A stretch of DNA of 5,482 nt from Gammaproteobacteria bacterium (GTDB taxonomy: Bacteria; Pseudomonadota; Gammaproteobacteria; Tenderiales; Tenderiaceae). Location of the stretch: contig JALTMR010000224.1 in NCBI GenBank assembly GCA_027001525.1, forward strand, positions 1 to 5,482, written 5' to 3'. Below are positions 1 through 5,482 of the stretch, one piece after another. Position numbers and translations under genes: made by a program. Positions within the stretch are counted from its first letter, which is position 1. Every line of letters starts with the position of its first letter. The notes beneath the pieces are model-generated. The model had not been told where the DNA came from, ran no database searches, and saw nothing but the letters and a program-made list of their open reading frames with translations.

Positions 1-431
1 TCGTAGCGCTTGGCCAGCGCATCCAGGGTGGCGCGCGAGCCAGGGTGCATTTTGCGCGCAAGCGCCAGCGTATCGAGCACCGTGCAGTAGTCATCCACCT
101 GCCCCCATTCGGGGCCCAGCCTGCTTAGCTCGCTGTTGATGAAACCGACATCAAACGCCGCATTGTGGATGACCAGCTCAGCGCCCCTGATGAAATCGAT
201 AAACTCCCGGGCAATCGCGGCAAAAAAGGGCTTATCAGCCAGGAACTCATTGGTGATACCGTGAATCTCAATGGCCTCGCTCTCCACCACACGATCAGGA
301 TGGATGTACTGATGGTAGTGGTTCCCGGTAAGCTTGCGGTCCACCAGCTCGACACAACCAATTTCGATGATGCGATGACCTTCGCGCGGCTCCAGGCCAG
401 TGGTTTCTGTATCAAGAATAATCTGACGCAT
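1..431 (-). CDS. dnaQ: DNA polymerase III epsilon subunit (3'-5' proofreading exonuclease), partial: C-terminus beyond window
   Basis: Proofreading exonuclease of the replicative polymerase core; it removes misincorporated 3' nucleotides and binds the alpha subunit through its C-terminus. The reading frame is open to the window edge, giving 143 codons of a protein that is about 240 residues in E. coli. The product begins MRQIILDTETTG: the ExoI motif DTETTG supplies Asp7 and Glu9, two metal-binding catalytic residues of DEDDh exonucleases. The ExoII motif is HNAAFD at residues 89-94, with catalytic Asp94, inside the stretch RGAELVIHNAAFD that is nearly identical in enterobacterial epsilon. ExoIII (His and Asp) and the alpha-binding tail lie outside the window. 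The ATG was chosen because a good Shine-Dalgarno sequence precedes it and the ExoI motif follows at the usual distance; in-frame TTG and GTG codons upstream are less likely. It lies downstream of rnhA in the same direction, whereas in E. coli the two genes are divergent. Confidence 0.96.
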   Translation of the reverse strand, partial: MRQIILDTETTGLEPREGHRIIEIGCVELVDRKLTGNHYHQYIHPDRVVESEAIEIHGITNEFLADKPFFAAIAREFIDFIRGAELVIHNAAFDVGFINSELSRLGPEWGQVDDYCTVLDTLALARKMHPGSRATLDALAKRY

Positions 432-439
432 GGCCAATT

Positions 440-447
440 CACCTCTC
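440..447 (-). promoter_or_regulatory. Ribosome binding site of dnaQ
   Basis: On the minus strand the sequence reads GAGAGGTG, eight bases before the dnaQ ATG. This is a strong match to the Shine-Dalgarno consensus at normal spacing and decides the start codon over the in-frame upstream GTG and TTG. Confidence 0.75.
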
Positions 448-576
448 ACTTGCGGGCCTCTCCGTCAACTCATGGCTGCGCATCCTGAGTTCCAAATACC
501 CCCCTTTCGCGAGGCAAATCCGGGGTCTCAATCAGCCACCACCAGGATCAACAGCGGTGCCCTTACATTCGTAGAT

Positions 577-601
577 AAAAGCGGACTGACGGCATCAGCC
601 C
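577..601 (-). terminator. Possible weak intrinsic terminator after rnhA
   Basis: Read on the minus strand, GGGCTGA and TCAGTCC form a seven-base-pair stem (one G-U pair) around the five-base loop TGCCG. It is followed by GC and then TTTTATC. The hairpin starts about a dozen bases past the rnhA stop codon. The stem is short and the T tract has only four residues, so read-through into dnaQ is likely; it may attenuate rather than end transcription. Confidence 0.4.
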
Positions 602-613
602 CGCACCTTTCCA

Positions 614-1060
614 TTATTTATTGAGCTGCATCTCATCGATGCCCTTGTTGGCCAGGGCGTCCGCCTGCTCGTTTTCTGCGTGGCCGGAGTGGCCTTTAAC
701 CCAATGCCAGCGCACATCGTGACGGCTGGCGGCCTCGTCGAGCCGCTGCCACAAATCGACGTTCTTGACCGGCTTTTTGGCTGAATTCTTCCAGCCCCTC
801 TTTTTCCAGCCCTCAATCCACTGGGTGATGCCCTGCATGACGTACTTGGAGTCTGTGGTCACACTCACTTTGCAGGCCCGTTGCAACGTCTCCAGCGCAA
901 CGATGGCAGCCATCAGCTCCATCCTGTTGTTGGTGGTTTCGGCCTCCCCACCGTACAGCTCCCGCGTCTTTCCCTTGTAGCGCATCACCGCCCCCCATCC
1001 ACCGGGGCCCGGGTTACCGCGGCAGGCGCCATCAGTAAAAATCTCTACTCTTTCTGACAT
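614..1060 (-). CDS. rnhA: Ribonuclease HI
   Basis: Cytoplasmic endonuclease that cuts the RNA strand of RNA:DNA hybrids, removing R-loops and helping to clear primers. The 148-residue product matches the usual bacterial length (E. coli 155). It starts [20 protein letters not shown], and all catalytic positions can be read at the E. coli numbering: Asp10 in TDGA, Glu48 in NNRMEL, Asp70 in TDSKYV, His124 in VKGHSGH and Asp134 in EQADALA. The basic handle region is present ([16 protein letters not shown], about residues 85-100), which binds the hybrid. The start codon lies inside the end of the upstream methyltransferase gene (16-base overlap). A GGAG lies 12 bases before the ATG, a slightly long spacing, so translation is probably coupled to the gene in front. 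There is no signal of truncation or frameshift. Confidence 0.98.
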   Translation of the reverse strand: MSERVEIFTDGACRGNPGPGGWGAVMRYKGKTRELYGGEAETTNNRMELMAAIVALETLQRACKVSVTTDSKYVMQGITQWIEGWKKRGWKNSAKKPVKNVDLWQRLDEAASRHDVRWHWVKGHSGHAENEQADALANKGIDEMQLNK

Positions 1061-1830
1061 GCTTTATGTCTACTCCGTGTCGTCGGCCCGGCAAGATCAC
1101 CCACGAGCTTGCGTCTGGGCCGCCAGCGCTGTTTGATCGGCGTTAACGTCGCCACCTTTTTTCTCGCCACCAGCATGTAAGCACCAGACAAGCCCGGCCA
1201 CAGGCGTGCGCCCAACTTCTCCAGAAACTGCAATCGTGCCATCACTCCCCGGCGTTTGAGCGGCGGGCGATAAAAATAGCGTTTCACCAGCACCACCTCA
1301 AACCCCAGCAGCGCCATCCAGTCCTTAACCCGCGTCACGCTCAGAAAATCACCCGCCCAAGGGGGCGTGTGCTGTTTGCGCTGGCGCAACAGTCGCCGCA
1401 GCCCCCACAAACTCCAGGGATTAAACCCCAATACCACAACATGGCCCTCGGGGATCAGTACCCGATCGGCTTCACGCAATATCTGGTGAGGATCGCGCTC
1501 GAACTCCAGCGTGTGGGGCAGCAACACCACGTCAACGCAATCCGAGGCCACCGGCAGCGCGTCGGGATAGGCACGAATCGCGGGATGGTGTGTCTCGCCG
1601 TCACGATCCGGATCCAGCAGCACGCGATGGGAGATACGGCTGCCGCCCATCAGGCCATCCCCCAGCAAACTGCCGACCTGAACGATGTGGTAGCCGAACA
1701 GGGTGGCCAGCGCATCATCCAGTTGCTCACGCTCCATCTCCAGCAGCAGCTGCCCGGTGGGGCGGTTATACCACCCCCGCAAGCGGCGCCTGATCTCGTT
1801 AATTTCCGCGCGCTTCAAACCTGCGATCAT
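1045..1830 (-). CDS. Class I SAM-dependent methyltransferase of unknown substrate
   Basis: Predicted cytoplasmic methyltransferase of 261 residues. What is seen: a Rossmann-type core whose motif I is degenerate ([11 protein letters not shown], residues 49-59, instead of the usual acidic-x-G-x-G-x-G), a second strand ending in an acidic residue (HRVLLDPD, 68-75), a motif IV-like strand ([14 protein letters not shown], 97-110), and [20 protein letters not shown] (121-140), which resembles the post-motif region of the Methyltransf_11 family. The last 40 residues form a very basic tail ([19 protein letters not shown] and on). An N-terminal piece with [17 protein letters not shown] (18-34) precedes the fold. 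An in-frame TGA lies just upstream of the ATG, so the start is secure. A homologue sits beside rnhA and gloB in Pseudomonas as an uncharacterised methyltransferase. The substrate cannot be told from sequence; a role linked to rnhA is only inferred from the overlap. Confidence 0.87.
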   Translation of the reverse strand: MIAGLKRAEINEIRRRLRGWYNRPTGQLLLEMEREQLDDALATLFGYHIVQVGSLLGDGLMGGSRISHRVLLDPDRDGETHHPAIRAYPDALPVASDCVDVVLLPHTLEFERDPHQILREADRVLIPEGHVVVLGFNPWSLWGLRRLLRQRKQHTPPWAGDFLSVTRVKDWMALLGFEVVLVKRYFYRPPLKRRGVMARLQFLEKLGARLWPGLSGAYMLVARKKVATLTPIKQRWRPRRKLVGDLAGPTTRSRHKACQKE

Positions 1831-1833
1831 CTG

Positions 1834-1841
1834 CCCCCCTC
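1834..1841 (-). promoter_or_regulatory. Ribosome binding site of the methyltransferase gene
   Basis: On the minus strand GAGGGGGG lies directly before the start; its GAGG core ends seven bases before the ATG. It overlaps part of an in-frame TGA, which rules out any longer start. Confidence 0.65.
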
Positions 1842-1862
1842 AAGACTCAAACAATCCACTCG

Positions 1863-1892
1863 TTTATTGACCTCGCCCCGCAAGCTTGTCAG
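1863..1892 (-). promoter_or_regulatory. Candidate sigma70-type promoter for the methyltransferase-rnhA unit
   Basis: Read on the minus strand, CTGACA (five of six -35 bases) is followed after 18 bases by AATAAA (four of six -10 bases). Transcription would start near 1856, leaving a leader of about 26 bases before the methyltransferase ATG. It lies within the 71-base spacer that must serve both divergent genes. The rightward promoter of gloB is less clear: TTGACC at 1867-1872 has only a weak partner near AGCATA (1891-1896), which would leave almost no leader. This is a consensus match by eye only. Confidence 0.35.
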
Positions 1893-1901
1893 CATACCGG
1901 G

Positions 1902-2666
1902 ATGTTAAAAATTCATTCCATCCAGGCACTTGAAGACAATTATATCTGGTTGATCCAGCTTGATGAACGCCGCGCAGCTGTCATCGATCCAGGCGAATCG
2001 GCCCCGGTGGTGCACCGCCTGAATCAACTGGGGCTTGAACTCGACGCGATTCTCATTACCCACAAATGCTGGGATCACGTCGGCGGCACCCAGGCACTGT
2101 CGCAGCACTACAAAGCGCCCGTCTACGGCCCGGCAAACGAACCCATCCCCCACCGCACCGACCCCCTTTCCGAAGGCCAGCTCATCCAGCTGGGGGAGGT
2201 TAGCCTACAGGTTATGGAAGTACCCGGCCACACCAGCGGCCACATCGCCTTTTATGGCAACGGCTGGCTGTTTTCCGGCGATACCCTTTTTGGCGCGGGC
2301 TGCGGCCGGCTGCACGACGGCACCATGGAGCAACTCTTTCACTCCCTGACCCGCCTCAAGGCGCTGCCGCCAGCCACATTGAACTACTGCGCGCATGAGT
2401 ACACCATCGCCAATCTGAATTTCGCCCTGCAGGTAGAGCCAGACAATCTGGCCACCCGGCAGCGCATGAGCGAGACACAAGCAATCCGAAAACGCGGCCT
2501 GCCCAGCCTCCCCTCCACGTTGGCTGTGGAGCTGCAAACCAACCCCTTCCTGCGTTGCCACACGCCCCAGGTAATTGAAGCCGTTGAGAAACATACCCGG
2601 CAGCCACTCCAAAGTGAGTTCGAGGTATTTCGCGCACTGCGACTATGGAAAAATAATGTCGCTTAA
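1902..2666 (+). CDS. gloB: Hydroxyacylglutathione hydrolase (glyoxalase II) with a Cys in the metal-binding motif
   Basis: Metallo-beta-lactamase-fold thioesterase that hydrolyses S-D-lactoylglutathione to D-lactate and glutathione, the second step of methylglyoxal detoxification in the cytoplasm. The 254-residue product has the family length and opening (DNYIW, 12-16). Metal ligands seen: His54, Asp58, His59, His110 (PGHTSGH), Asp127 (FSGDTLF) and His165 (CAHEYT). The second His of the THxHxDH motif is replaced by Cys56 (THKCWDH), which removes one standard ligand of metal site 1. The C-terminal glutathione-binding domain is complete, with NPFLR (215-219) and the closing FRALRLWKN. No strong Shine-Dalgarno sequence precedes the ATG (only CCGGG), so the leader is short or initiation weak. 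It is divergent from the methyltransferase gene, and mltD follows 63 bases downstream. Family assignment is firm; activity and metal use are uncertain because of Cys56. Confidence 0.95.
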   Translation: MLKIHSIQALEDNYIWLIQLDERRAAVIDPGESAPVVHRLNQLGLELDAILITHKCWDHVGGTQALSQHYKAPVYGPANEPIPHRTDPLSEGQLIQLGEVSLQVMEVPGHTSGHIAFYGNGWLFSGDTLFGAGCGRLHDGTMEQLFHSLTRLKALPPATLNYCAHEYTIANLNFALQVEPDNLATRQRMSETQAIRKRGLPSLPSTLAVELQTNPFLRCHTPQVIEAVEKHTRQPLQSEFEVFRALRLWKNNVA

Positions 2667-2691
2667 AACGGCTGGGCCGGCAGGGTATACT
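2663..2691 (+). promoter_or_regulatory. Probable sigma70-type promoter for mltD
   Basis: TTAAAA (2663-2668, four of six -35 bases) and TATACT (2686-2691, five of six -10 bases) are separated by exactly 17 bases. The -35 element overlaps the gloB stop codon. The context GGGTATACTG is a form I associate with gammaproteobacterial promoters. Transcription would start near 2698, giving a leader of about 32 bases. This suggests that mltD can be expressed independently of gloB. Confidence 0.55.
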
Positions 2692-2729
2692 GACCCACCG
2701 TTGAAGCAGGTTTCCACGCAATAAATTTC

Positions 2730-4556
2730 ATGAATACGAAGAATACAACCGTCGCGCGCACCTGGTTTGTCGCCACCCCCCTGTTGATCCTGATATTGAG
2801 CGGCTGCGCCAGCCTCAAGCAACAGACACCAAAGGACGAAGCTCACTGGCAACCCTTTCCCGACACCCTGATAGCCACACTGGCGGACCCGGCGGCACCG
2901 GAAACACCGGCTATCGAGCATTTCGACTCTGTGTTTGAAGCTCGCGATATCATCGTTCACCAAATCGATGAACGCCCCGAGCTGACCCCCAGCCATCCCG
3001 AACCCGCTGCCACCGTGGCTGACCAGAGTAGCGACGTTGCGGTGGCCGCAGAGGAAACCAACGCGGTCAATGACGAAGAAATACAAGAAGAGCAGATCAG
3101 TGTCGTCGCCGAAGCCCTCGCACCGCCCGCCAACATCTGGGATCGCATCCGCAATGGCTTCGCCCTCGTTGACGGTGATCATGCCCAGGTGCGCAGCCAC
3201 ACCCAATGGTACGCCAAGCATCAGAAATACCTCGACCGCACCTTCACCCGGGCCCGCCCCTACCTCCACCACATCGTTGAAGAGGTGGAGAAACGCGGCA
3301 TGCCGATGGAGATCGTCCTCCTGCCCGTAGTAGAGAGCGCTTTTCAGCCCTTCGCCTATTCCCACGGCCGCGCCTCGGGTATCTGGCAGTTTATTCCCGG
3401 CACCGGCCGCAACTACGGCCTGGCCATCAACTGGTGGTATGACGGCCGCCGCGACATTAAAGCCTCCACCCACGCCGCCCTCAATTACCTTGAACGGTTG
3501 CACAAGATGTTCGATGGCGACTGGCTGCTGGCCCTGGCGGCCTACAACTCGGGCGAAGGCACCGTACGCCGCGCCGTGCGAAACAACCTGAAAAAAGGGA
3601 AGAAAACAGACTTCTGGCATCTGAAACTTCCCCGGGAGACTCGCGGCTACGTGCCCAAACTGCTGGCCATCTCCAACATTGTCGCGACCCCGGAGGCCTA
3701 CCACGTCACCCTGCTCGATATTGCCAATGAACCCTACCTGACCACCGTGGACACCGGCTCACAAATCGACTTGGCACTGGCTGCTGAAATGGCTGGCATC
3801 AGCCTGGAACAACTCTACACCCTCAACCCCGGATTCAACCGCTGGGCCACCCCACCCGAGGGGCCACACCAGCTGCTGATGCCTCTCGACAAAGCCGAAC
3901 TGTTTCGTGAAAAACTGGCGCAAATGCCGAAGGAAAACCGCGTCAAATGGGTTCGCCATAAAATTGGCCAGGGCGAAACCCTGGGCCACATTGCCAGGCG
4001 ATACAAAACCACCGTCAGCGTGCTGCAACGCATCAACGATCTTCACGGCCACATCATTCGCGCCGGCAAGCACCTGCTCATCCCCGTCGCCAGTCGCGCC
4101 GAATCGAGCTATGCCCTGAGCCAGGAGCAACGCCTGCAGGCGAAACAAAACATCCCCAGAGGAGCCAAACGCACCAACTACGCCGTGCGCTCCGGCGACA
4201 CCCTGTGGGATATCTCACGCGCCTACCAGGTCTCCATCCGCGCCCTGGCCTCGTGGAACAACATGGCCCCGCGCGACACCCTGCGCCCCGGCCAGACGCT
4301 GGTGATCTGGACCAACTCAAACAAGGCCAGCACCGCACAACTACCCACCAACACCAATCCCGGCCTCAAAGCTGCCACCCGAAAAATCAACTACCGGGTA
4401 CGCCAGGGCGACTCCCTTGCCCGTATCTCGCAACGCTTCAACGTACCGGTGGTGAAACTGAAACAGTGGAACCCCAAGGCCAGAGGAAAATACATTCAAC
4501 CCGGGCAGATGCTGGTGGTTTATATTGACGTGACGCAGGTCTCGGAAAACATCTGA
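2730..4556 (+). CDS. mltD: Membrane-bound lytic murein transglycosylase D, lipoprotein with three LysM domains
   Basis: Outer-membrane-anchored enzyme that cleaves glycan strands of peptidoglycan between MurNAc and GlcNAc, leaving 1,6-anhydro ends, for wall turnover and remodelling. The 608-residue product starts with a lipoprotein signal peptide ending in LILSGC; Cys26 would be lipidated, and Ala27 is compatible with transport to the outer membrane. Residues about 50-133 form a Glu/Ala/Pro-rich acidic linker. The SLT-type domain spans about 185-310, with likely catalytic Glu202 (PVVESAFQPFAYS), GIWQFIPGTGRNYGL (217-231) and ALAAYNSGEGTVRRA (268-282). A LysM-like segment (about 345-390) precedes three LysM repeats at about 407-452, 483-527 and 554-599. 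E. coli MltD is shorter (about 450 residues, two LysM). The Shine-Dalgarno sequence is poor, but the ATG fits the signal peptide exactly. The gene ends in tandem stops, TGA TAA. Confidence 0.96.
   Translation: MNTKNTTVARTWFVATPLLILILSGCASLKQQTPKDEAHWQPFPDTLIATLADPAAPETPAIEHFDSVFEARDIIVHQIDERPELTPSHPEPAATVADQSSDVAVAAEETNAVNDEEIQEEQISVVAEALAPPANIWDRIRNGFALVDGDHAQVRSHTQWYAKHQKYLDRTFTRARPYLHHIVEEVEKRGMPMEIVLLPVVESAFQPFAYSHGRASGIWQFIPGTGRNYGLAINWWYDGRRDIKASTHAALNYLERLHKMFDGDWLLALAAYNSGEGTVRRAVRNNLKKGKKTDFWHLKLPRETRGYVPKLLAISNIVATPEAYHVTLLDIANEPYLTTVDTGSQIDLALAAEMAGISLEQLYTLNPGFNRWATPPEGPHQLLMPLDKAELFREKLAQMPKENRVKWVRHKIGQGETLGHIARRYKTTVSVLQRINDLHGHIIRAGKHLLIPVASRAESSYALSQEQRLQAKQNIPRGAKRTNYAVRSGDTLWDISRAYQVSIRALASWNNMAPRDTLRPGQTLVIWTNSNKASTAQLPTNTNPGLKAATRKINYRVRQGDSLARISQRFNVPVVKLKQWNPKARGKYIQPGQMLVVYIDVTQVSENI
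3948..4526 (+). repeat. Three tandem LysM-coding repeats within mltD
   Basis: Three protein-level repeats of about 45 residues bind peptidoglycan glycan. They lie at 3948-4085 (VRHKIGQGETLGHIARRY), 4176-4310 (NYAVRSGDTLWDISRAY) and 4389-4526 (NYRVRQGDSLARISQRF). Each has the V-x-x-G-[DE]-[ST]-L-x-x-I pattern and a closing GxxLxI/V strand. Repeats two and three are closer to each other (both begin with NY) and are joined by Thr/Asn/Ala-rich linkers; the first departs from the pattern in its opening. The copies have diverged at the DNA level, so they are old. Confidence 0.85.
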
Positions 4557-4567
4557 TAACGGCGCGC

Positions 4568-4597
4568 CGAGCCGGGATTAGCCATCACCCCGCCTCG
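4568..4597. terminator. Possible bidirectional terminator hairpin between mltD and der
   Basis: CGAG-C-CGGG (4568-4576) pairs with CCCG-C-CTCG (4589-4597), eight base pairs interrupted by one C-C mismatch, around a 12-base loop. It lies in the 54-base space between two converging genes, 11 bases past the mltD stop and 13 bases past the der stop. Neither strand has a T tract right after the stem; the nearest, six T at 4614-4619, is inside the der end. So it is a weak or non-classical terminator at best. Confidence 0.3.
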
Positions 4598-4610
4598 TAT
4601 CCTTCAACCC

Positions 4611-5482
4611 CTATTTTTTCTGATTGTTCTGCTTATTCCGTTTTTTCAGGCGCTGTGTTTTTTCCACATGGCGCTCGACCCGTTTTTTCCTTTGGTTGGC
4701 ATAGGGGTTTTCACCACCCCGGAATTCGACTCTCAAGGGCGTGCCTTTGAGCTTGAACACCTTGCGAAAGAAGCTCATTAAATAGCGCTCGTAGGCGTTG
4801 GGGACGGACTTTGTCTGATTGCCGTGAATAACGATCAGCGGCGGGTTTTTCCCCCCCTGGTGAGCGTAGCGCAGTTTGATGCGGCGGCCATGCACCATGG
4901 GCGGCTGATGCTGAACTACGGCGCTCTCCAGTGCCCGGGTCAACTCCGGCGTGGGGATCTGTTTCATGGCCGAGTCGTAAGCGATATTGACCGATTTCAT
5001 CAAGTGGCCGACACCGGTGCCGTGTAATGCCGAAATAAAGTGCATCTCGGCGAAGTCGAGATAGGGCAGACGGCGGTCGAGATCCTTCCGGATGTGCTCC
5101 TTCTGCTCCTTGCTCAGGCCATCCCACTTGTTCACCGCGATGACCATGGCACGACCACTGTTCAGGGCAAAGCCGGCCAGTGTGGCATCCTGATCAGAGA
5201 GACCTTCGTGGGCATCGATGATCAACATCACCACATTGGCCGCCTCGATCGCTTGCAGGGTTTTGATAATGCTGAACTTCTCGACGACCTCTTTGACGTT
5301 TTTGCGGCGCCGCACCCCGGCCGTATCGATCAGGGTATAATTGCGGTCGTCATGTTCAAAAGGGATAAAGATGGAGTCCCGCGTTGTTCCCGGCTGATCA
5401 AAGGCAACGACACGCTCCTCACCCAGAAGCCGGTTGATCAGGGTGGATTTGCCGACGTTGGGGCGGCCAATCATCGCTACCT
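4611..5482 (-). CDS. der: Ribosome-assembly GTPase Der (EngA), partial: second G domain and KH-like C-terminus
   Basis: Essential double-GTPase that binds the 50S subunit during its maturation. The frame is open through the window edge (Val-Ala precede [10 protein letters not shown]), so the apparent ATG at 5472-5474 is internal and the first G domain is outside. About 290 codons are present of the usual 460-490. Counting from that Met, the second G domain has G1 GRPNVGKS (3-10), G2 PGTTRDS (28-34), G3 DTAG (50-53), G4 NKWD (115-118) and G5 SAL (148-150). The KH-like domain spans about 178-256 and includes PLIVIHGNQ (212-220), YERYL and [12 protein letters not shown]. The tail, from about residue 260, is rich in Lys, Arg, Gln and Asn and probably contacts rRNA. 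The gene converges on mltD, with 54 bases between stop codons. In E. coli and Pseudomonas der sits elsewhere, near bamB and hisS; what lies upstream here cannot be seen. Confidence 0.96.
   Translation of the reverse strand, partial: VAMIGRPNVGKSTLINRLLGEERVVAFDQPGTTRDSIFIPFEHDDRNYTLIDTAGVRRRKNVKEVVEKFSIIKTLQAIEAANVVMLIIDAHEGLSDQDATLAGFALNSGRAMVIAVNKWDGLSKEQKEHIRKDLDRRLPYLDFAEMHFISALHGTGVGHLMKSVNIAYDSAMKQIPTPELTRALESAVVQHQPPMVHGRRIKLRYAHQGGKNPPLIVIHGNQTKSVPNAYERYLMSFFRKVFKLKGTPLRVEFRGGENPYANQRKKRVERHVEKTQRLKKRNKQNNQKK

Larger units (their letters stand above)
432..613. other. Intergenic spacer between rnhA and dnaQ
   Basis: This 182-base gap separates two genes that read in the same direction. 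It holds a possible terminator hairpin close to the rnhA stop and the dnaQ ribosome binding site at its other end. I looked for a minus-strand promoter for dnaQ. TTGATC and TTGAGA hexamers are present, but none has a convincing -10 element at 16-18 bases, so no promoter is called. No open frame of note, tRNA or repeat is visible in it. Confidence 0.6.

Noticed and set aside
125..488. Open frames on both strands overlapping dnaQ (minus 125-442, plus 165-488)
   Set aside because: The dnaQ frame through the same bases encodes intact ExoI and ExoII motifs; these other frames are shadows.
1369..1908. Open frame on the plus strand (179 codons) opposite the methyltransferase gene
   Set aside because: Gln/His/Pro-rich low-complexity product with no family features; it is antisense to a gene with a clear start, ribosome binding site and domain pattern.
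2643..3704. Long open frame on the minus strand (353 codons) opposite the first half of mltD
   Set aside because: It lies wholly over the mltD signal peptide and SLT domain and the end of gloB, has no recognisable motif, and its Gly/Val-rich composition is what the antisense of a GC-rich gene gives.
4560..4569. Palindrome CGGCGCGCCG as a protein binding site or attachment site
   Set aside because: Short GC-only palindromes arise readily in GC-rich DNA, and there is no second copy, integrase or tRNA nearby.
5472..5474. ATG as the start of a short 287-residue GTPase
   Set aside because: The frame continues upstream to the window edge and the ATG sits within the strand just before the P-loop ([12 protein letters not shown]), as expected for the second G domain of Der.
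1..5482. Novel defence system, mobile element or CRISPR array
   Set aside because: Nearly all bases are covered by six recognisable chromosomal genes; no direct repeats, inverted ends, transposase, integrase or array spacing was seen.

Overview
This looks like a chromosomal housekeeping segment from a gammaproteobacterium, probably somewhere in the broad Pseudomonas / Cellvibrio-type marine group. The base composition is GC-rich. The order dnaQ, rnhA, methyltransferase, gloB, mltD matches what I recall of the Pseudomonas chromosome, and the dnaQ, rnhA and der products read like gammaproteobacterial versions. The genus is inference. I see no mobile element, CRISPR array, tRNA, rRNA or sign of recent transfer.

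Layout. From 1 to 1830 three genes run leftward on the minus strand: a SAM-dependent methyltransferase of unknown substrate, rnhA (RNase HI, overlapping the methyltransferase end by 16 bases), then, after a 182-base gap holding a possible weak terminator, the first 143 codons of dnaQ (proofreading subunit of DNA polymerase III), cut by the window edge. A 71-base divergent spacer (1831-1901) separates them from two rightward genes: gloB (glyoxalase II) and mltD (lipoprotein murein transglycosylase with three LysM domains). A good sigma70-type promoter overlaps the gloB stop codon and probably serves mltD. At the right end the leftward der (EngA) GTPase gene converges on mltD; only its second G domain and KH-like C-terminus are in the window.

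How the genes work together. rnhA and dnaQ both serve chromosome replication (RNA:DNA hybrid removal and proofreading). gloB finishes methylglyoxal detoxification, mltD remodels the cell wall, and der matures the 50S ribosome. No single pathway joins them; the conserved thing is the neighbourhood, and its one unexplained member is the methyltransferase.

The most notable point is in GloB: the metal-binding THxHxDH motif reads THKCWDH, so a Cys stands where the second metal-ligand His should be, while all other ligands are intact. I found no convincing evidence of an undescribed multi-gene system here.
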